NCBI GenBank assembly: GCA_016845145.1
Contig: JAERTE010000038.1
Span: 1 to 51,458 of the forward strand
Direction of reading: 5' to 3'
Source of the DNA: Rhodospirillaceae bacterium
GTDB lineage: Bacteria > Pseudomonadota > Alphaproteobacteria > Rhodospirillales > Casp-alpha2
Length of the DNA: 51,458 nt
The notes beneath the pieces are model-generated. The model saw only the letters and a program-made list of their open reading frames with translations. It was not told the origin of the DNA and did no database searches. The translations under genes were made by a program, and so were the position numbers. This document shows positions 8,169 through 17,220 of the stretch, in pieces (within the stretch, counting starts at the first letter, position 1; the number at the start of each line of letters is the position of its first letter).

Positions 8169-9341
8169 ATGCGAATACTTGAGATCAGAGAAACATCGGC
8201 GCCGCTGGGTTCGACCATGCGCAACGCGTTCATCGATTTTTCCAAAATGACGTTGAGTGTCGTTGCCGTCCTGACCGACGTGATGCGCGACGGCAAACCG
8301 GTGGTCGGGTTCGGGTTTACGTCCAACGGGCGTTATGCGCAGGGCGGCGTGCTGCGTGAGCGCTTGATCCCGCGCGTGCTTGAAGCCGATCCGGAAAGCC
8401 TGCTCGATGATGGCGGCGGCAATTTCGACCCGGCTCGCGTTCGTGCGTGTCTGATGAAGAACGAGAAACCCGGCGGCCATGGAGAGCGGGCATTTGCCGT
8501 TGGTGCCTTGGATGCTGCAATCTGGGACGCGGTGGCGAAAATTGAGGAGAAGCCGCTCTACCGTGTTATCGCCGAGCGTTTTAACGCAGGCCAGTTCGAC
8601 ACGCGTGTGCCGGTTTATCCGGGCGGCGGCTACTACGACCCGGACAAAGGCCTGGATGGTTTGAAGGCCGAGATGCAGGGTTATCGCGACGCCGGGTATA
8701 CGTTGATGAAAATGAAGATCGGTGGTGCGCCGCTGGAACAGGATATGGCGCGCATCGAGGCAGCCTTGGAGGTGACGGGCAGTGGTGAAAACCTGGCCGT
8801 CGATGCCAATGCCGCGCTCGACCTCGACGGTGCCCTTAAGTATGCGGGCGCCATGGCGCCCTACGGCTTGGCTTGGTTCGAGGAGCCGATTGATCCATTG
8901 GATTATGCCGCCCATGCCGACCTGGCGGCCGCAGCTGCCATGCCTTTGGCGACCGGCGAAAACCTGTTCTCGCTGATCGATGCGGTCAACCTGATGCGCC
9001 ACGGCGGGCTTAGGCGCGACCGCGATTGGCTGCAATTTGATCCGTCGCTGTGTTACGGGCCGAGCGAGTTCATCGCCATCGTCAAAGCCGGTGAAGAGTT
9101 GGGCTGGCGGCCCGAGCGCCACGGCCCGCACGGCGGCCAGCAACTGGGCCTGCACCTGGCGGCCGGGCTGCAATTGGGTGGCACGGAAACCTATCCGCTG
9201 GTGTTCCAGCCGTTCGGCGGCTTCGGCGACGATGCGGTGATCGAGGACGGCACGGTGGCCGTGCCCGACGCACCCGGCCTCGGTGTCGAAACCAAGTCGG
9301 AACTCTACAACACTGTGCTGAAACCGCTGGCCGGCCTTTAG
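8169..9341 (+). CDS. tarD: D-tartrate dehydratase-like enolase-superfamily enzyme
   Basis: 390 residues from ATG 8169 (the frame extends 12 codons further up, but MRILEIRETSAPL is the natural family start). The catalytic set of the D-tartrate dehydratase group is in place: Lys181 and Lys183 in LMKMKIGG, metal ligands Asp212 (VDAN), Glu238 (WFEEP) and Glu264 (TGE), and His321 in ERHGPHGGQQ. As I recall, the Bradyrhizobium enzyme has the same residues one position later. The enzyme dehydrates D-tartrate to oxaloacetate. The nearby tripartite tricarboxylate transporter and CoA-transferase fit catabolism of hydroxy-dicarboxylic acids. A related acid-sugar dehydratase activity cannot be excluded. 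Confidence 0.75.
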   Translation: MRILEIRETSAPLGSTMRNAFIDFSKMTLSVVAVLTDVMRDGKPVVGFGFTSNGRYAQGGVLRERLIPRVLEADPESLLDDGGGNFDPARVRACLMKNEKPGGHGERAFAVGALDAAIWDAVAKIEEKPLYRVIAERFNAGQFDTRVPVYPGGGYYDPDKGLDGLKAEMQGYRDAGYTLMKMKIGGAPLEQDMARIEAALEVTGSGENLAVDANAALDLDGALKYAGAMAPYGLAWFEEPIDPLDYAAHADLAAAAAMPLATGENLFSLIDAVNLMRHGGLRRDRDWLQFDPSLCYGPSEFIAIVKAGEELGWRPERHGPHGGQQLGLHLAAGLQLGGTETYPLVFQPFGGFGDDAVIEDGTVAVPDAPGLGVETKSELYNTVLKPLAGL

Positions 9342-9428
9342 GGTGTCTCGTTAATCCTGCTTCCTGCTGTTGGAGATTGACCATGGGAGGCCCGCTTGAT
9401 CTTCAGCAATAGGCCTTTTGCCAGTGGT

Positions 9429-10565
9429 TTAAACCGGCTTGGCCAATTCCGCTCTAATTTCCGCGCCGTGCTCGTCGAGAGCCGGTGGCATGGTGCGAAT
9501 TTTCGGTGACTCCAAATTGAACCGCAAGGGGCTACCGAATGTCTTGGTCTCAACCCCGTTTGGCAGCGTCATTGGCTGGACCCAACCACTGTGGACGACT
9601 TGCGGGTGCGACAGGGAGCGTTCATAGGAATTGATAAGCCCGCAGGGCACACCGGCATCACCAAATACGTCGATCCATTCTTTGGCCGTTTTCTTGAGAA
9701 ATTCCGGCGCTAGGATTTCCGCCAACTGCGTTTGATTCTTAGCCCGTAGCGACGTGGTTTTGAACTCTTCGCGCTCAAGCAAATCTTCGCGGCCAATCAA
9801 GTCACATACGTCTTTGTAAAGTTTGTCGTTTCCGGCCGCCAACGCAAAGTAGCTGTCGCTGGCCTCAAAAGCTTGGTACGGGGCATTGCGGGGATGGCGA
9901 GATCCCATCCGGGGTGAATTGGTGCCCGTGCCAAAAAACTCGCTGGTCTGCAACGCCGCGATCCCAATGGAGCATCCCAGCATGGACGCATCGATATGCA
10001 CGCCTTCGCCGGTCTTCTCTGCCTCGCGGAGGGCGGAAGCGATGGCGAATGCCCCGTAAAGGCCTGTTGCAAAATCACTGACCGGCACACCGCATTTTAC
10101 CGGATCATCTTCCCCGGTAACGCTCATGATGCCGCTCGCCGCTTGAATGACCAAATCGAACCCGCCCCGGTGCGCATACGGGCCGTCTGATCCAAAAGCA
10201 TTAATCGAGCAATAGACCAGTGCCGGATTGAGCTCCTTCAATGCGTCGTAACCAAGGCCTAGACGGTCCATAACGCCACTACGGTTGTTCTCAATGACCA
10301 CATGAGAGCGTCGGCAAAGTTCCCGCGCGAGTTCAATGTCGCCTTCGGACTTCAAGTCCATGGCGATAGAGCGTTTGTTGCGATTCACGGAAGCGAAGTT
10401 CTCGCTGTATCCTTCAGTGACGGGTGGCCAATAGCGCATGTCATCACCGGACGGTTTTTCAACCTTCACCACCTCGGCGCCCATATCCGCCAGCAGCATA
10501 CCGCAAAACGGCCCCGAAGCGATGTTCGTAAATTCTGCAACCCGAATTCCTTTAAGCGGCAACAT
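9429..10565 (-). CDS. Class III CoA-transferase (CaiB/BaiF family)
   Basis: 378 residues, family III CoA-transferase that moves CoA between acyl groups through an Asp-bound intermediate. The Asp nucleophile is probably Asp164 in VPVSDFATGLYGA. Other signatures are GIRVAEFTNIASGPFCGMLL at the N-terminus and NRNKRSIAMDLK. It follows tctA after 138 bp on the same strand, so it is probably the last gene of a tctC-tctB-tctA operon and activates the imported acid or exchanges CoA with succinyl-CoA. The exact acyl group is not readable. It is convergent with the tartrate dehydratase gene. Confidence 0.85.
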   Translation of the reverse strand: MLPLKGIRVAEFTNIASGPFCGMLLADMGAEVVKVEKPSGDDMRYWPPVTEGYSENFASVNRNKRSIAMDLKSEGDIELARELCRRSHVVIENNRSGVMDRLGLGYDALKELNPALVYCSINAFGSDGPYAHRGGFDLVIQAASGIMSVTGEDDPVKCGVPVSDFATGLYGAFAIASALREAEKTGEGVHIDASMLGCSIGIAALQTSEFFGTGTNSPRMGSRHPRNAPYQAFEASDSYFALAAGNDKLYKDVCDLIGREDLLEREEFKTTSLRAKNQTQLAEILAPEFLKKTAKEWIDVFGDAGVPCGLINSYERSLSHPQVVHSGWVQPMTLPNGVETKTFGSPLRFNLESPKIRTMPPALDEHGAEIRAELAKPV

Positions 10566-10703
10566 GTTGGCCTCCTAATTCTGATGTGATGCTGCGAATT
10601 GTTCCAATGAGAACATTTCGAGCAAAATTGATGAATTAAAGCAATATGTCTCTATCTTGAGCCAATTGTTCTGTGATCTCCGAGTCTGATGCCCAGTGGA
10701 GGA

Positions 10704-12224
10704 TCAGTCTGCGAGAGCCGCTGTACGCGTGTGGCGGATCTCACGGACAATATTCGACACAACGACAACCACGGCGGCGGTCAACAAGAGTGCCGAAATC
10801 GGACGCTGAAGAAACGCGATATAATCGTAGTCCATCAACTGCATGGATTTGCTAAAGGTCGATTCACCAAGCTTCCCAAGTATCAGGCCCAGCACGATGC
10901 CGGCGGCGGAGTATCCGGTCTTGCGCAGGAAGTAACCAACGATCCCAGCCAGAAACATCACCCAGATATCGACGGTGAGATTTCTGAGCGCAAACGCGCC
11001 AACGGTTGCCAGCATCAAAATGCCGGGTGCCAACCAGCGGAACGGTATCCGAAGCAGATGCACGACCGTTTTCGTCTGAACCCAGCCCAGGAACAGGATC
11101 GCGACGTTGGCATAGAACATGGCGGCAAAAGTAATCCACACCAAGTCCTTCGAGGTTACGAACACCAGTGGGCCCGGTTCCATCCCATGAATCTGAAAAA
11201 TCCCCATGATCATGGCAGTAAGGGCGCCGCCCGGCAGCCCCAGAGCGAGGAGTGGGATCATTGCCGCCCCAGTCGCCGAGTTGTTCGCGGTTTCCGATGC
11301 GACCACGCCGGCGAGCTTACCTTTGCCAAACTCTTTCGGCTTTTTTGACCAGCGAACGGCCTGGCTGTAACTCAGAAAGGCCGCAAGCGTCGCGCCAATA
11401 CCGGGTAGGATGCCGGCAAAGAATCCGATGAACATAGAGCGCAAAACGGTAATCCGCTCCGCCCAGAATTCGAGCCAACTCGGGAATTCGATATTCGCTT
11501 TGTGCCGCGTCCGTGTTCCCAGGGAAATTTTTTCGGCCTGCGTGAACACTTCGGCAACCGCGAAGAAACCGAGGATCATTGGGATGAAATGAATGCCAGC
11601 GGCGAGGTAATAGGATGAATATTCAATGCCGAGGATTGCCCCTTTGTCGAACCTGGGTATCCCACCGGCAGGATCCGTACCTATTGTGGCGATGGCCAGT
11701 CCTAGAAATATGGAGAGCCATCCTTTCCAAAGGGTTTTCGCCCCAACCGAAGCCGACACGGCGAGCCCGAAAACAATTAGTGAGAAGATTTCCTGCGGAC
11801 CAAACGCTTTGACCGCCCAAGAAGCAATGAGCGGCGTTGCCGACATCATCAAAATCGCGGAAGCAATGCCCCCAAGGGCCGAGCATGAGACGGCCGCGCC
11901 GATAGCTTTGCCAGCGTGTCCGTTGACCGTCATCGGATAACCGTCAAAACAGGTCGGCGCGTTTTCCGGTGCCCCGGGTATGTTGAATAATATGGCGGTG
12001 ATGGCGCCACCAAAGACGCCCGAACAATAGATTACAGCAAACAGCATAATTGCATGCTGCGGTGCCATGCTGACCGTGAAGGGAAGCAAAACAGCCCCAA
12101 GAGTGAGCATGTTAACGCCCGGTATGGCACCGAATATCATTCCGCCAATGACGCCGGCAACAAAGATCATCAGTGCTGTTGGATCAAGGAAGAGGGCTTG
12201 TGTACCTGCGATGAAATCGACCAT
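10704..12224 (-). CDS. tctA: Tripartite tricarboxylate transporter, large permease TctA
   Basis: 506 residues with about 11-12 membrane helices, TctA family. Signatures: GGMIFGAIPGVNMLTLGAVL near the N-terminus and FNIPGAPENAPTCFDGYP, both variants of conserved TctA blocks; the ALGLPGGALTAMIMG region is also typical. Together with TctB it forms the secondary importer fed by TctC. ATG 12224 is preferred over an upstream start because GGGGGGAAG precedes it. It starts 13 bp after tctB ends. The substrate is probably a di- or tricarboxylate. Confidence 0.9.
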   Translation of the reverse strand: MVDFIAGTQALFLDPTALMIFVAGVIGGMIFGAIPGVNMLTLGAVLLPFTVSMAPQHAIMLFAVIYCSGVFGGAITAILFNIPGAPENAPTCFDGYPMTVNGHAGKAIGAAVSCSALGGIASAILMMSATPLIASWAVKAFGPQEIFSLIVFGLAVSASVGAKTLWKGWLSIFLGLAIATIGTDPAGGIPRFDKGAILGIEYSSYYLAAGIHFIPMILGFFAVAEVFTQAEKISLGTRTRHKANIEFPSWLEFWAERITVLRSMFIGFFAGILPGIGATLAAFLSYSQAVRWSKKPKEFGKGKLAGVVASETANNSATGAAMIPLLALGLPGGALTAMIMGIFQIHGMEPGPLVFVTSKDLVWITFAAMFYANVAILFLGWVQTKTVVHLLRIPFRWLAPGILMLATVGAFALRNLTVDIWVMFLAGIVGYFLRKTGYSAAGIVLGLILGKLGESTFSKSMQLMDYDYIAFLQRPISALLLTAAVVVVVSNIVREIRHTRTAALAD

Positions 12225-12237
12225 TTCTTCTTCCCCC

Positions 12238-12786
12238 CTACAGTCCGGAACGAACTGTGACAATGATTGCGTTGTTGATATCGTAGAAGGCCTGCCAGCT
12301 TCCGACCGGAAGCGCGACGTAAAACAGACGCGTGAATATAAGTAGGATCAATCCATAGACGATGGATGGAACGATGATGAACGGCTTCCATCCCTTGACG
12401 TGCAGGACGACCATGTAGATCGCGATAAAGAAGGGCGTCGTCAGATAAAAACCCGTCCGCGGCACCAGCCATAGATAGATAAGCGGCACTACGAAGATTG
12501 AAATCGACCGGATTCGCCGGCGCCAGCTGCTTTCGGTTTCCAGTGTGTCCGCCTGATCCTCCTCATCGGCTTCGACTTCTTCCCAACGAAAATGCTTGAA
12601 GATTGCCTGCAAGGTGGCGCCGAATACGATGGAGATCAGAACAAATCGCACCCAGCCGGTGGCGCCGTATCTGTATCCTTCGAGCGGCTTATCGAACTCG
12701 TACGTAATATTGTACGCGACAAGGGCGAGAACGAGCCATGTCAGCCACTCAAGGAAGATACTGAGTTTCTCATTGCCGTTGAACAT
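12238..12786 (-). CDS. tctB: Tripartite tricarboxylate transporter, small permease TctB
   Basis: 182 residues with four predicted membrane helices and a charged cytoplasmic loop around residues 72-90 (FRWEEVEADEEDQAD). Size, topology and position between tctC and tctA identify it as TctB; the sequence itself is poorly conserved in this family. It is separated from tctC by 95 bp that contain a strong hairpin. Confidence 0.85.
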   Translation of the reverse strand: MFNGNEKLSIFLEWLTWLVLALVAYNITYEFDKPLEGYRYGATGWVRFVLISIVFGATLQAIFKHFRWEEVEADEEDQADTLETESSWRRRIRSISIFVVPLIYLWLVPRTGFYLTTPFFIAIYMVVLHVKGWKPFIIVPSIVYGLILLIFTRLFYVALPVGSWQAFYDINNAIIVTVRSGL

Positions 12787-12827
12787 ACCTGCATTTCCTC
12801 AATGACATTATGGGCGGCCCGCGATGC

Positions 12828-12863
12828 AAACCGGGGACACTGGGAGTCCGGCGTCCCCGGTTT
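12828..12863 (-). promoter_or_regulatory. tctC-tctB intercistronic hairpin
   Basis: Perfect 11-bp inverted repeat AAACCGGGGAC (12828-12838) / GTCCCCGGTTT (12853-12863) with a 14-nt loop, between the tctC stop and the tctB start. There is no long U-run in the direction of transcription after it, so it more likely stabilises the tctC message or attenuates read-through than ends transcription fully. Such elements fit the need for more binding protein than permease. Confidence 0.6.
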
Positions 12864-12881
12864 TGATGTTTGCCGCCTTGA

Positions 12882-13877
12882 CTACTTGGCAAAAACCGCT
12901 TTGTAGGTTTTTACCGCGCTGTTGATCAGTTCAACGGAGCCTTTGGTGTCTCTGAAGCTGTCAATTAGATGCATGAACTTCTTTTTGTTGAAGGCTTGGA
13001 ACGATTCAGCGTTGAAGCCGGCTTTGCAGGCGTCAGACAGATATGCAATGCGGTCCGCAGGCACGCCCTTCTTGACGTAGAAGCCCCGGAACCGCAGCAG
13101 CGCTTCGAACTTTGCCCCGGCATCTTTGTGCGTGGGGACGTCGGCGAACTCGCCTGGCCGTGAATCGAAGAACGACAAAATCGGCTTCATCGACTTGTTG
13201 GCGAGGAAGCTGCTGACGTCACCGGGCTGCTCGAACAAGACATCAACGTGCCCGCCGATCAGCGCCGCGTAGCGTTCGGAGGGCTTATCGAAGCTGATTT
13301 GCTTGGTTTTGAAGCCGAGTTCGGTCTCCAACTTTTTCATGTTGATGACTTCCATCGAGCCGACTTTGCCTACGTTACCAATCGATGTCTTGCCGGGATT
13401 GGCCTTGGCGTAAGCCAGGAAAGACCCCCAGTCGGTGAAGCGCGTTTCATCGGGGCGGATGTAAAGCTGGCTGAAGGTAATTTGCGCCATGCACAGCGGC
13501 ACCCAGTCAACGCTGGGGTTCTCACGAATGTCACCTTTGGCGTAGGCGGAAACCGCATTGTCGATATGTTCCATGACCGTATAGCCGTCGGCAGGAGCCA
13601 GCATGAAATCTGGAATAGCGGCAGTGCCGCCGCCGCCGGGCTTGTTGACGACTTGGAAGTTGATGCCCGCGACTTGCGTAATGGCTTTTGCCATGGCCCG
13701 GCTAAGTTGATCGGAGCCCCCGCCGGCTCCATAAGGCACGATCATTGTAAGTGGACGCTGTGCAAAACCGGCCGGCTTGTCGAGTGCATTTGCTGGTGTC
13801 GCATTGAACGACCCGGCAAGTACGGTGACCAAGGCGCCTGCCGCAATCAGCCCCTTTGTGCTGTGAAGTTTCCCCAT
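12882..13877 (-). CDS. tctC: Tripartite tricarboxylate transporter, periplasmic receptor TctC (Bug family)
   Basis: 331 residues with a Sec signal peptide (about residues 1-31, hydrophobic core AAGALVTVLAGSF, then ATPANA-L). The mature start RPLTMIVPYGAGGGSDQLSR and the block VVNKPGGGGTAAIPDFM are the classical Bug/TctC ligand-pocket regions. It binds the carboxylate in the periplasm and delivers it to TctAB. First gene of the operon, divergent from the LysR gene. A plausible AGGGAG ribosome site lies before ATG 13877. The presence of the tartrate dehydratase makes a hydroxy-dicarboxylate a plausible ligand (inference). Confidence 0.9.
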   Translation of the reverse strand: MGKLHSTKGLIAAGALVTVLAGSFNATPANALDKPAGFAQRPLTMIVPYGAGGGSDQLSRAMAKAITQVAGINFQVVNKPGGGGTAAIPDFMLAPADGYTVMEHIDNAVSAYAKGDIRENPSVDWVPLCMAQITFSQLYIRPDETRFTDWGSFLAYAKANPGKTSIGNVGKVGSMEVINMKKLETELGFKTKQISFDKPSERYAALIGGHVDVLFEQPGDVSSFLANKSMKPILSFFDSRPGEFADVPTHKDAGAKFEALLRFRGFYVKKGVPADRIAYLSDACKAGFNAESFQAFNKKKFMHLIDSFRDTKGSVELINSAVKTYKAVFAK

Positions 13878-13981
13878 GTTCGTTACTCCCTATTGAAGTG
13901 GTTTTGGTTATTTCTGTCGGATCAGCGTGATCCGATACCGGAAAGTAGCAAACACAGATAGATTCAAAAATACACATTTTA

Positions 13982-14011
13982 TTGTTTCTAATATCAAAAT
14001 TTTTGATATAT
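13982..14011 (+). promoter_or_regulatory. LysR promoter with 19-bp palindromic operator
   Basis: TTGTTT (13982-13987), 18-bp spacer, TATATT (14006-14011) reads as a promoter for the LysR gene. Inside it lies a perfect inverted repeat ATATCAAAA-T-TTTTGATAT (13991-14009), a typical size and symmetry for a LysR-type operator (T-N11-A-like, AT-rich). The predicted transcript would start at about 14018, one base before the ATG at 14019, so the lysR mRNA may be leaderless. Binding here would autoregulate lysR and could act on the divergent tct operon. Confidence 0.55.
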
Positions 14012-14018
14012 TGGCATT

Positions 14019-14894
14019 ATGAGTTCCATCAACCAATTGAGAGCATTCAGGACTATCCAACGGCATGGCACGTTCGCTGCTGCGGCGAAGGTGCTTGGCA
14101 TTACCCAGTCCACGATCAGCATGCAAATCGCCGCGATGGAAGAATTTATGGGGGTGGTATTATTTGACCGCCAGCATCGACCGCCAAAACTGACAAAGGC
14201 TGGTGCGGAGATGCTTAAATATGCTCATGCGATAGTTGAGCAATATGATGAAATGGCTGAAACCATTAGCCGGCCGCGCGGCTTTCATGGGGAAGTAAGG
14301 ATTGGCGTCATTGCCACGTCGCTTACTAATCTTCTCCCGGCTGCGCTTGTGCATCTCAGGCAGCAGCATCCGAAGCTGATTATCAATGTTGTTTCCGGAA
14401 TGTCGGATGCACTGATGGACATGCTGTCGCGCGAAGAAATCGATATGGCTCTAATTCATCGCCCAGACCAAACACCCGACGGATTCAAATGGCATAGTGT
14501 TGCCCGCCAAGAGATTGTTGTAATCGCACCACCAGGGTCCACCGAAACCAACCTGCACGAGGTTTTCAAAAAGTATCCATATATCCGTTTTAACCGCCAC
14601 GCCAAAGTCGCAAGTCCCATTGAGACACGCCTTGAGACGTTGGGGATTTCACCCCGGGTACAAGCTGAGATCGAATCGGCCGAAGCGATCATTTCTTTGA
14701 TTCGTCTGGGCTTCGGGGTCTCGGTCCTTCCCAAGATTGGCGGCGTCGGAAAGTCGGTGCAGTTGCTCGCGTTTGGCAAGCCGTCGATCTCCCGTACTAT
14801 CGGTATACTGTCGCATGGCAAACTTTCACGCAACGGGACCGCCGAAATCATCAGCGATGCTTTCTCCGAGGCGATGGCAAATACTGGAGCCTAA
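14019..14894 (+). CDS. LysR-family transcriptional regulator
   Basis: 291 residues. The N-terminal winged HTH is clear (INQLRAFRTIQRHGTFAAAA, then ITQSTISMQIAAMEE, residues 5-60), followed by the substrate-binding domain from about residue 90. Divergent from tctCBA-CoA transferase with 141 bp between them, so it is the probable activator of that operon with the transported acid as inducer (inference from position). No Shine-Dalgarno precedes ATG 14019, yet the HTH needs this start, which suggests leaderless translation. Confidence 0.9.
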   Translation: MSSINQLRAFRTIQRHGTFAAAAKVLGITQSTISMQIAAMEEFMGVVLFDRQHRPPKLTKAGAEMLKYAHAIVEQYDEMAETISRPRGFHGEVRIGVIATSLTNLLPAALVHLRQQHPKLIINVVSGMSDALMDMLSREEIDMALIHRPDQTPDGFKWHSVARQEIVVIAPPGSTETNLHEVFKKYPYIRFNRHAKVASPIETRLETLGISPRVQAEIESAEAIISLIRLGFGVSVLPKIGGVGKSVQLLAFGKPSISRTIGILSHGKLSRNGTAEIISDAFSEAMANTGA

Positions 14895-15315
14895 ATCGAT
14901 GATTGGCATCGGGACTTTTTGCGCACTGATCATCGAAACGCTCCGTAGATATGAAGGGTCAGCTACTTCCAGACGTAGTCAGGACGACGCAATGAGTTCG
15001 GCAATGGGTCATTTCCGGTCAATGGTTGCAACCATTTACCATGTCTGGTTCACCGCCGGTTACAGGCCATCGTCGATGCCTACAACAACATGCTGAGGAA
15101 ATGCCTTAGGTTCAGAACGCCGAAGGAAGTATTCTCCGATATCCTTAACTGTGTTGCACTTCAAGCGTGCCCCCATCTCCCTGCTTTCGCGGGGATGACG
15201 GGTGGTGAAGTTGCGAAAAGGGTCAACAGCGGAACGACACGTACGCCTAGCCAGCGTCCGGTTGTCGGGTGCGAGCGCGCTGCGATGGCTCGTTTTTCAT
15301 AGACAGACCTGTGCG
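14895..15315. other. Intergenic stretch without a supported gene
   Basis: 421 bp between lysR and the convergent FAD enzyme gene. Short frames exist, but none has a ribosome site or recognisable protein. The only recognisable element is the dispersed-repeat remnant at 15166-15205. No terminator with a U-run is visible. Confidence 0.6.
15166..15205 (-). repeat. Dispersed intergenic repeat remnant (PAFAGMT type)
   Basis: On the minus strand this reads GTCATCCCCGCGAAAGCAGG followed by GAGATGGGGG, and the plus strand translates to PAFAGMT. That string is the well-known spurious translation of short palindromic repeats scattered between genes in many proteobacteria. Single copy in this window. 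Confidence 0.6.
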
Positions 15316-16437
15316 TCAGCTCGCCTGCAGCAAATTCAGCACATCCTCGGCGATCGCCAGGGACGACGTCAGGCCGGGGCTTTCGATACCGAACAGATTG
15401 ACGAGACCCGGCACGCCATTGGTTTTTGGCCCCTGAATCAGGAAATCATCGATGTACTTGCCGGCCTCGGGGCCGCGCAGTTTTGGCCGCACGCCGGCAT
15501 AACCCGGTGTTAGCGCGCCGTCGGGGAGTTCCGGCCAGAAGCGGCGAATGGATTCGTAAAAGCCATCGGCCCGGCTTTCATCGACGATGTAGTCGGGGTT
15601 TTCGATCCATTGCGCATCCGGGCCGAACTTGGTTTGACCGCCGAGGTCCAGCGTTGAGTGAATGCCGAGCCCGCCGACAAACGGCACCGGATAAATCAAG
15701 CGGCTGAACGGGCTCTTGCCGGTGAGAATGAAGAAGTTGCCTTTAGCTTTCAGCTTCGGGTCTTCGGGCACGTGTTCCGATGCCAGACCATCCAAGGACG
15801 CACCGAGTGCCAGCGCGCCCAATCCAGCTGAGTTCACCAGTTCCTTGCACGCGAGTTGCATCGGCGTCTCGCCACCGACGTCGAGCACGATGCAGTCGGT
15901 CTCGACCCGGCCTTTCTCAACGGGCGCGGAGAGCGCCAGCATGGCACCATGGCTTTCCGCATCGCCCTGGTAGGCGAGCATCAGGCCGTGCGTATCAACC
16001 AAGCCGGTGGATGGCGACAACAGCGCGCGAACCGCGTTGACGTTGGGCTCCAGTTCGCGAATTTCGTCAGTTTCCACATAGCGCAGATCGTGCACGCCGT
16101 TGGTGATGCCTTTTTGGCGGATTTCCTCAAGCGTCGGGACTTCTTCATCCGCCGTGGCGACAATCAGCTTGCCGAGGCGCGAGTGATTGACGCCGTGCGA
16201 CTCGCAATAGTCATACAGCATCTGCTTGCCCTTCACGCAAAGCCGCGCCTTGTCGCTGCCCTTGGCGTAATACATGCCGCCGTGGATGACTTCTGAGTTG
16301 CGCGCACTCGTTTGCGTGCCGATGGCGTCTTCACTTTCCAGCACGATCACATCGCGCCCACTCATAGCCAGAGCACGAGCCACGGCAAGGCCTACGACCC
16401 CTGCGCCGACAACGACGGTTTGTACTTGTTCGACCAT
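15316..16437 (-). CDS. FAD-dependent 2-hydroxyacid oxidase, LhgO-like
   Basis: 373-residue DAO-superfamily flavoenzyme. The N-terminal FAD fold has G11-x-G13-x-x-G16 in VVVGAGVVGLAVA, and the block SARNSEVIHGGMYYAKGSDK followed by ARLCVKGKQMLYDYC is characteristic of L-2-hydroxyglutarate oxidases. The C-terminal FGIESPGLTSSLAIAEDV is also typical. It oxidises an alpha-hydroxy acid to a 2-oxo acid. It sits 35 bp after the GntR gene on the same strand, divergent from a ComDE-type sulfopyruvate decarboxylase. The context suggests a hydroxy acid such as sulfolactate rather than 2-hydroxyglutarate, but a plain LhgO remains possible. Confidence 0.75.
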   Translation of the reverse strand: MVEQVQTVVVGAGVVGLAVARALAMSGRDVIVLESEDAIGTQTSARNSEVIHGGMYYAKGSDKARLCVKGKQMLYDYCESHGVNHSRLGKLIVATADEEVPTLEEIRQKGITNGVHDLRYVETDEIRELEPNVNAVRALLSPSTGLVDTHGLMLAYQGDAESHGAMLALSAPVEKGRVETDCIVLDVGGETPMQLACKELVNSAGLGALALGASLDGLASEHVPEDPKLKAKGNFFILTGKSPFSRLIYPVPFVGGLGIHSTLDLGGQTKFGPDAQWIENPDYIVDESRADGFYESIRRFWPELPDGALTPGYAGVRPKLRGPEAGKYIDDFLIQGPKTNGVPGLVNLFGIESPGLTSSLAIAEDVLNLLQAS

Positions 16438-16472
16438 TCTTCAGTCCTGTTTCTTTCCGGATGTTGTTACAT

Positions 16473-17204
16473 TTAAACGTTTTCGTTCAGATATCTGTGC
16501 GTGCGGCTGTCGCAGCGGCTGAGCCGCCACTCGACGGGAATGCCTTCCAGCGTTTCGGCTAAACGGTCGATTTCCAGCAACGGGTCACCAGGTTCAATGC
16601 AAAGGATTCTCGCCTCGGCACGAGTGGCGGCGACGGCGCGCAAGCTCTCTTCGACTTTGTGGATGGTAACGCCGTATGTCTCTTCGTATCGCTGATAAAG
16701 CTCGTTGGGAAGGTCGGTTTCGCGCTCGAACCCGACAAAGCGGGTTGCCGGCAAGACGATGGTCTCGACAATCATCGGCCTTTCGTCGAGAAATCGATTT
16801 CGCTTGATCACAATGACTTCGGCCGCCATCGGTAATTGCAGGCGGTCGGCCTCTACGCGGTTGATGCGGCGCCGTGTTCTCGAGGCGACGTCACTGCGTT
16901 GCGGCAGGCGTTTGTTTCCGTCCGGTCCGGCCAGATGGAAAAAATGATAAAGCTCACGTTGGGCCGTGTGAATGGAAACGAAGGTGCCGCGCCCTTGGTG
17001 GCGGATCAGTAAATTCTCCTGGCACAGATCGTCCATGGCCTTGCGCACAGTGCCCTGCGAGACGTTGATTTCGCGGGCCAAGGCCGTTTCCGAGGGCAGC
17101 CGGTCACCGGGATTCCACACCCCCGACACCACGCGCTCGACGATCAGGTGCTTGACCTGTTCGTAAAGTGGTCCGTTGCCGGGTTGTGCCAACAAATTTG
17201 TCAC
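16473..17204 (-). CDS. GntR-family regulator, HutC/UTRA type
   Basis: 243 residues. The winged HTH spans about residues 12-75 (GDRLPSETALAREINVSQGT, then RQGRGTF-like RHQGRGTFVS) and the UTRA ligand domain about 95-238. Such regulators are usually repressors released by a pathway metabolite. It is co-directional with the LhgO-like gene (35-bp gap) and divergent from comDE, with a dyad in the 115-bp intergenic region, so it probably controls both transcripts. The ligand is unknown; a sulfonated or phosphonated acid would fit the enzymes it flanks. Confidence 0.9.
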   Translation of the reverse strand: MTNLLAQPGNGPLYEQVKHLIVERVVSGVWNPGDRLPSETALAREINVSQGTVRKAMDDLCQENLLIRHQGRGTFVSIHTAQRELYHFFHLAGPDGNKRLPQRSDVASRTRRRINRVEADRLQLPMAAEVIVIKRNRFLDERPMIVETIVLPATRFVGFERETDLPNELYQRYEETYGVTIHKVEESLRAVAATRAEARILCIEPGDPLLEIDRLAETLEGIPVEWRLSRCDSRTHRYLNENV

Positions 17205-17220
17205 GATACGACCTTTTCAA

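Noticed and set aside
8157..9173. 338-codon open frame antisense to the tartrate dehydratase gene
   Set aside because: Basic, repeat-like composition, no ribosome site and no domain; a shadow of the GC-rich gene on the other strand.
9342..9428. AGGCC...GGCCT as a bidirectional terminator between the tartrate dehydratase and CoA-transferase genes
   Set aside because: Only five pairs with a long loop; too weak to list.
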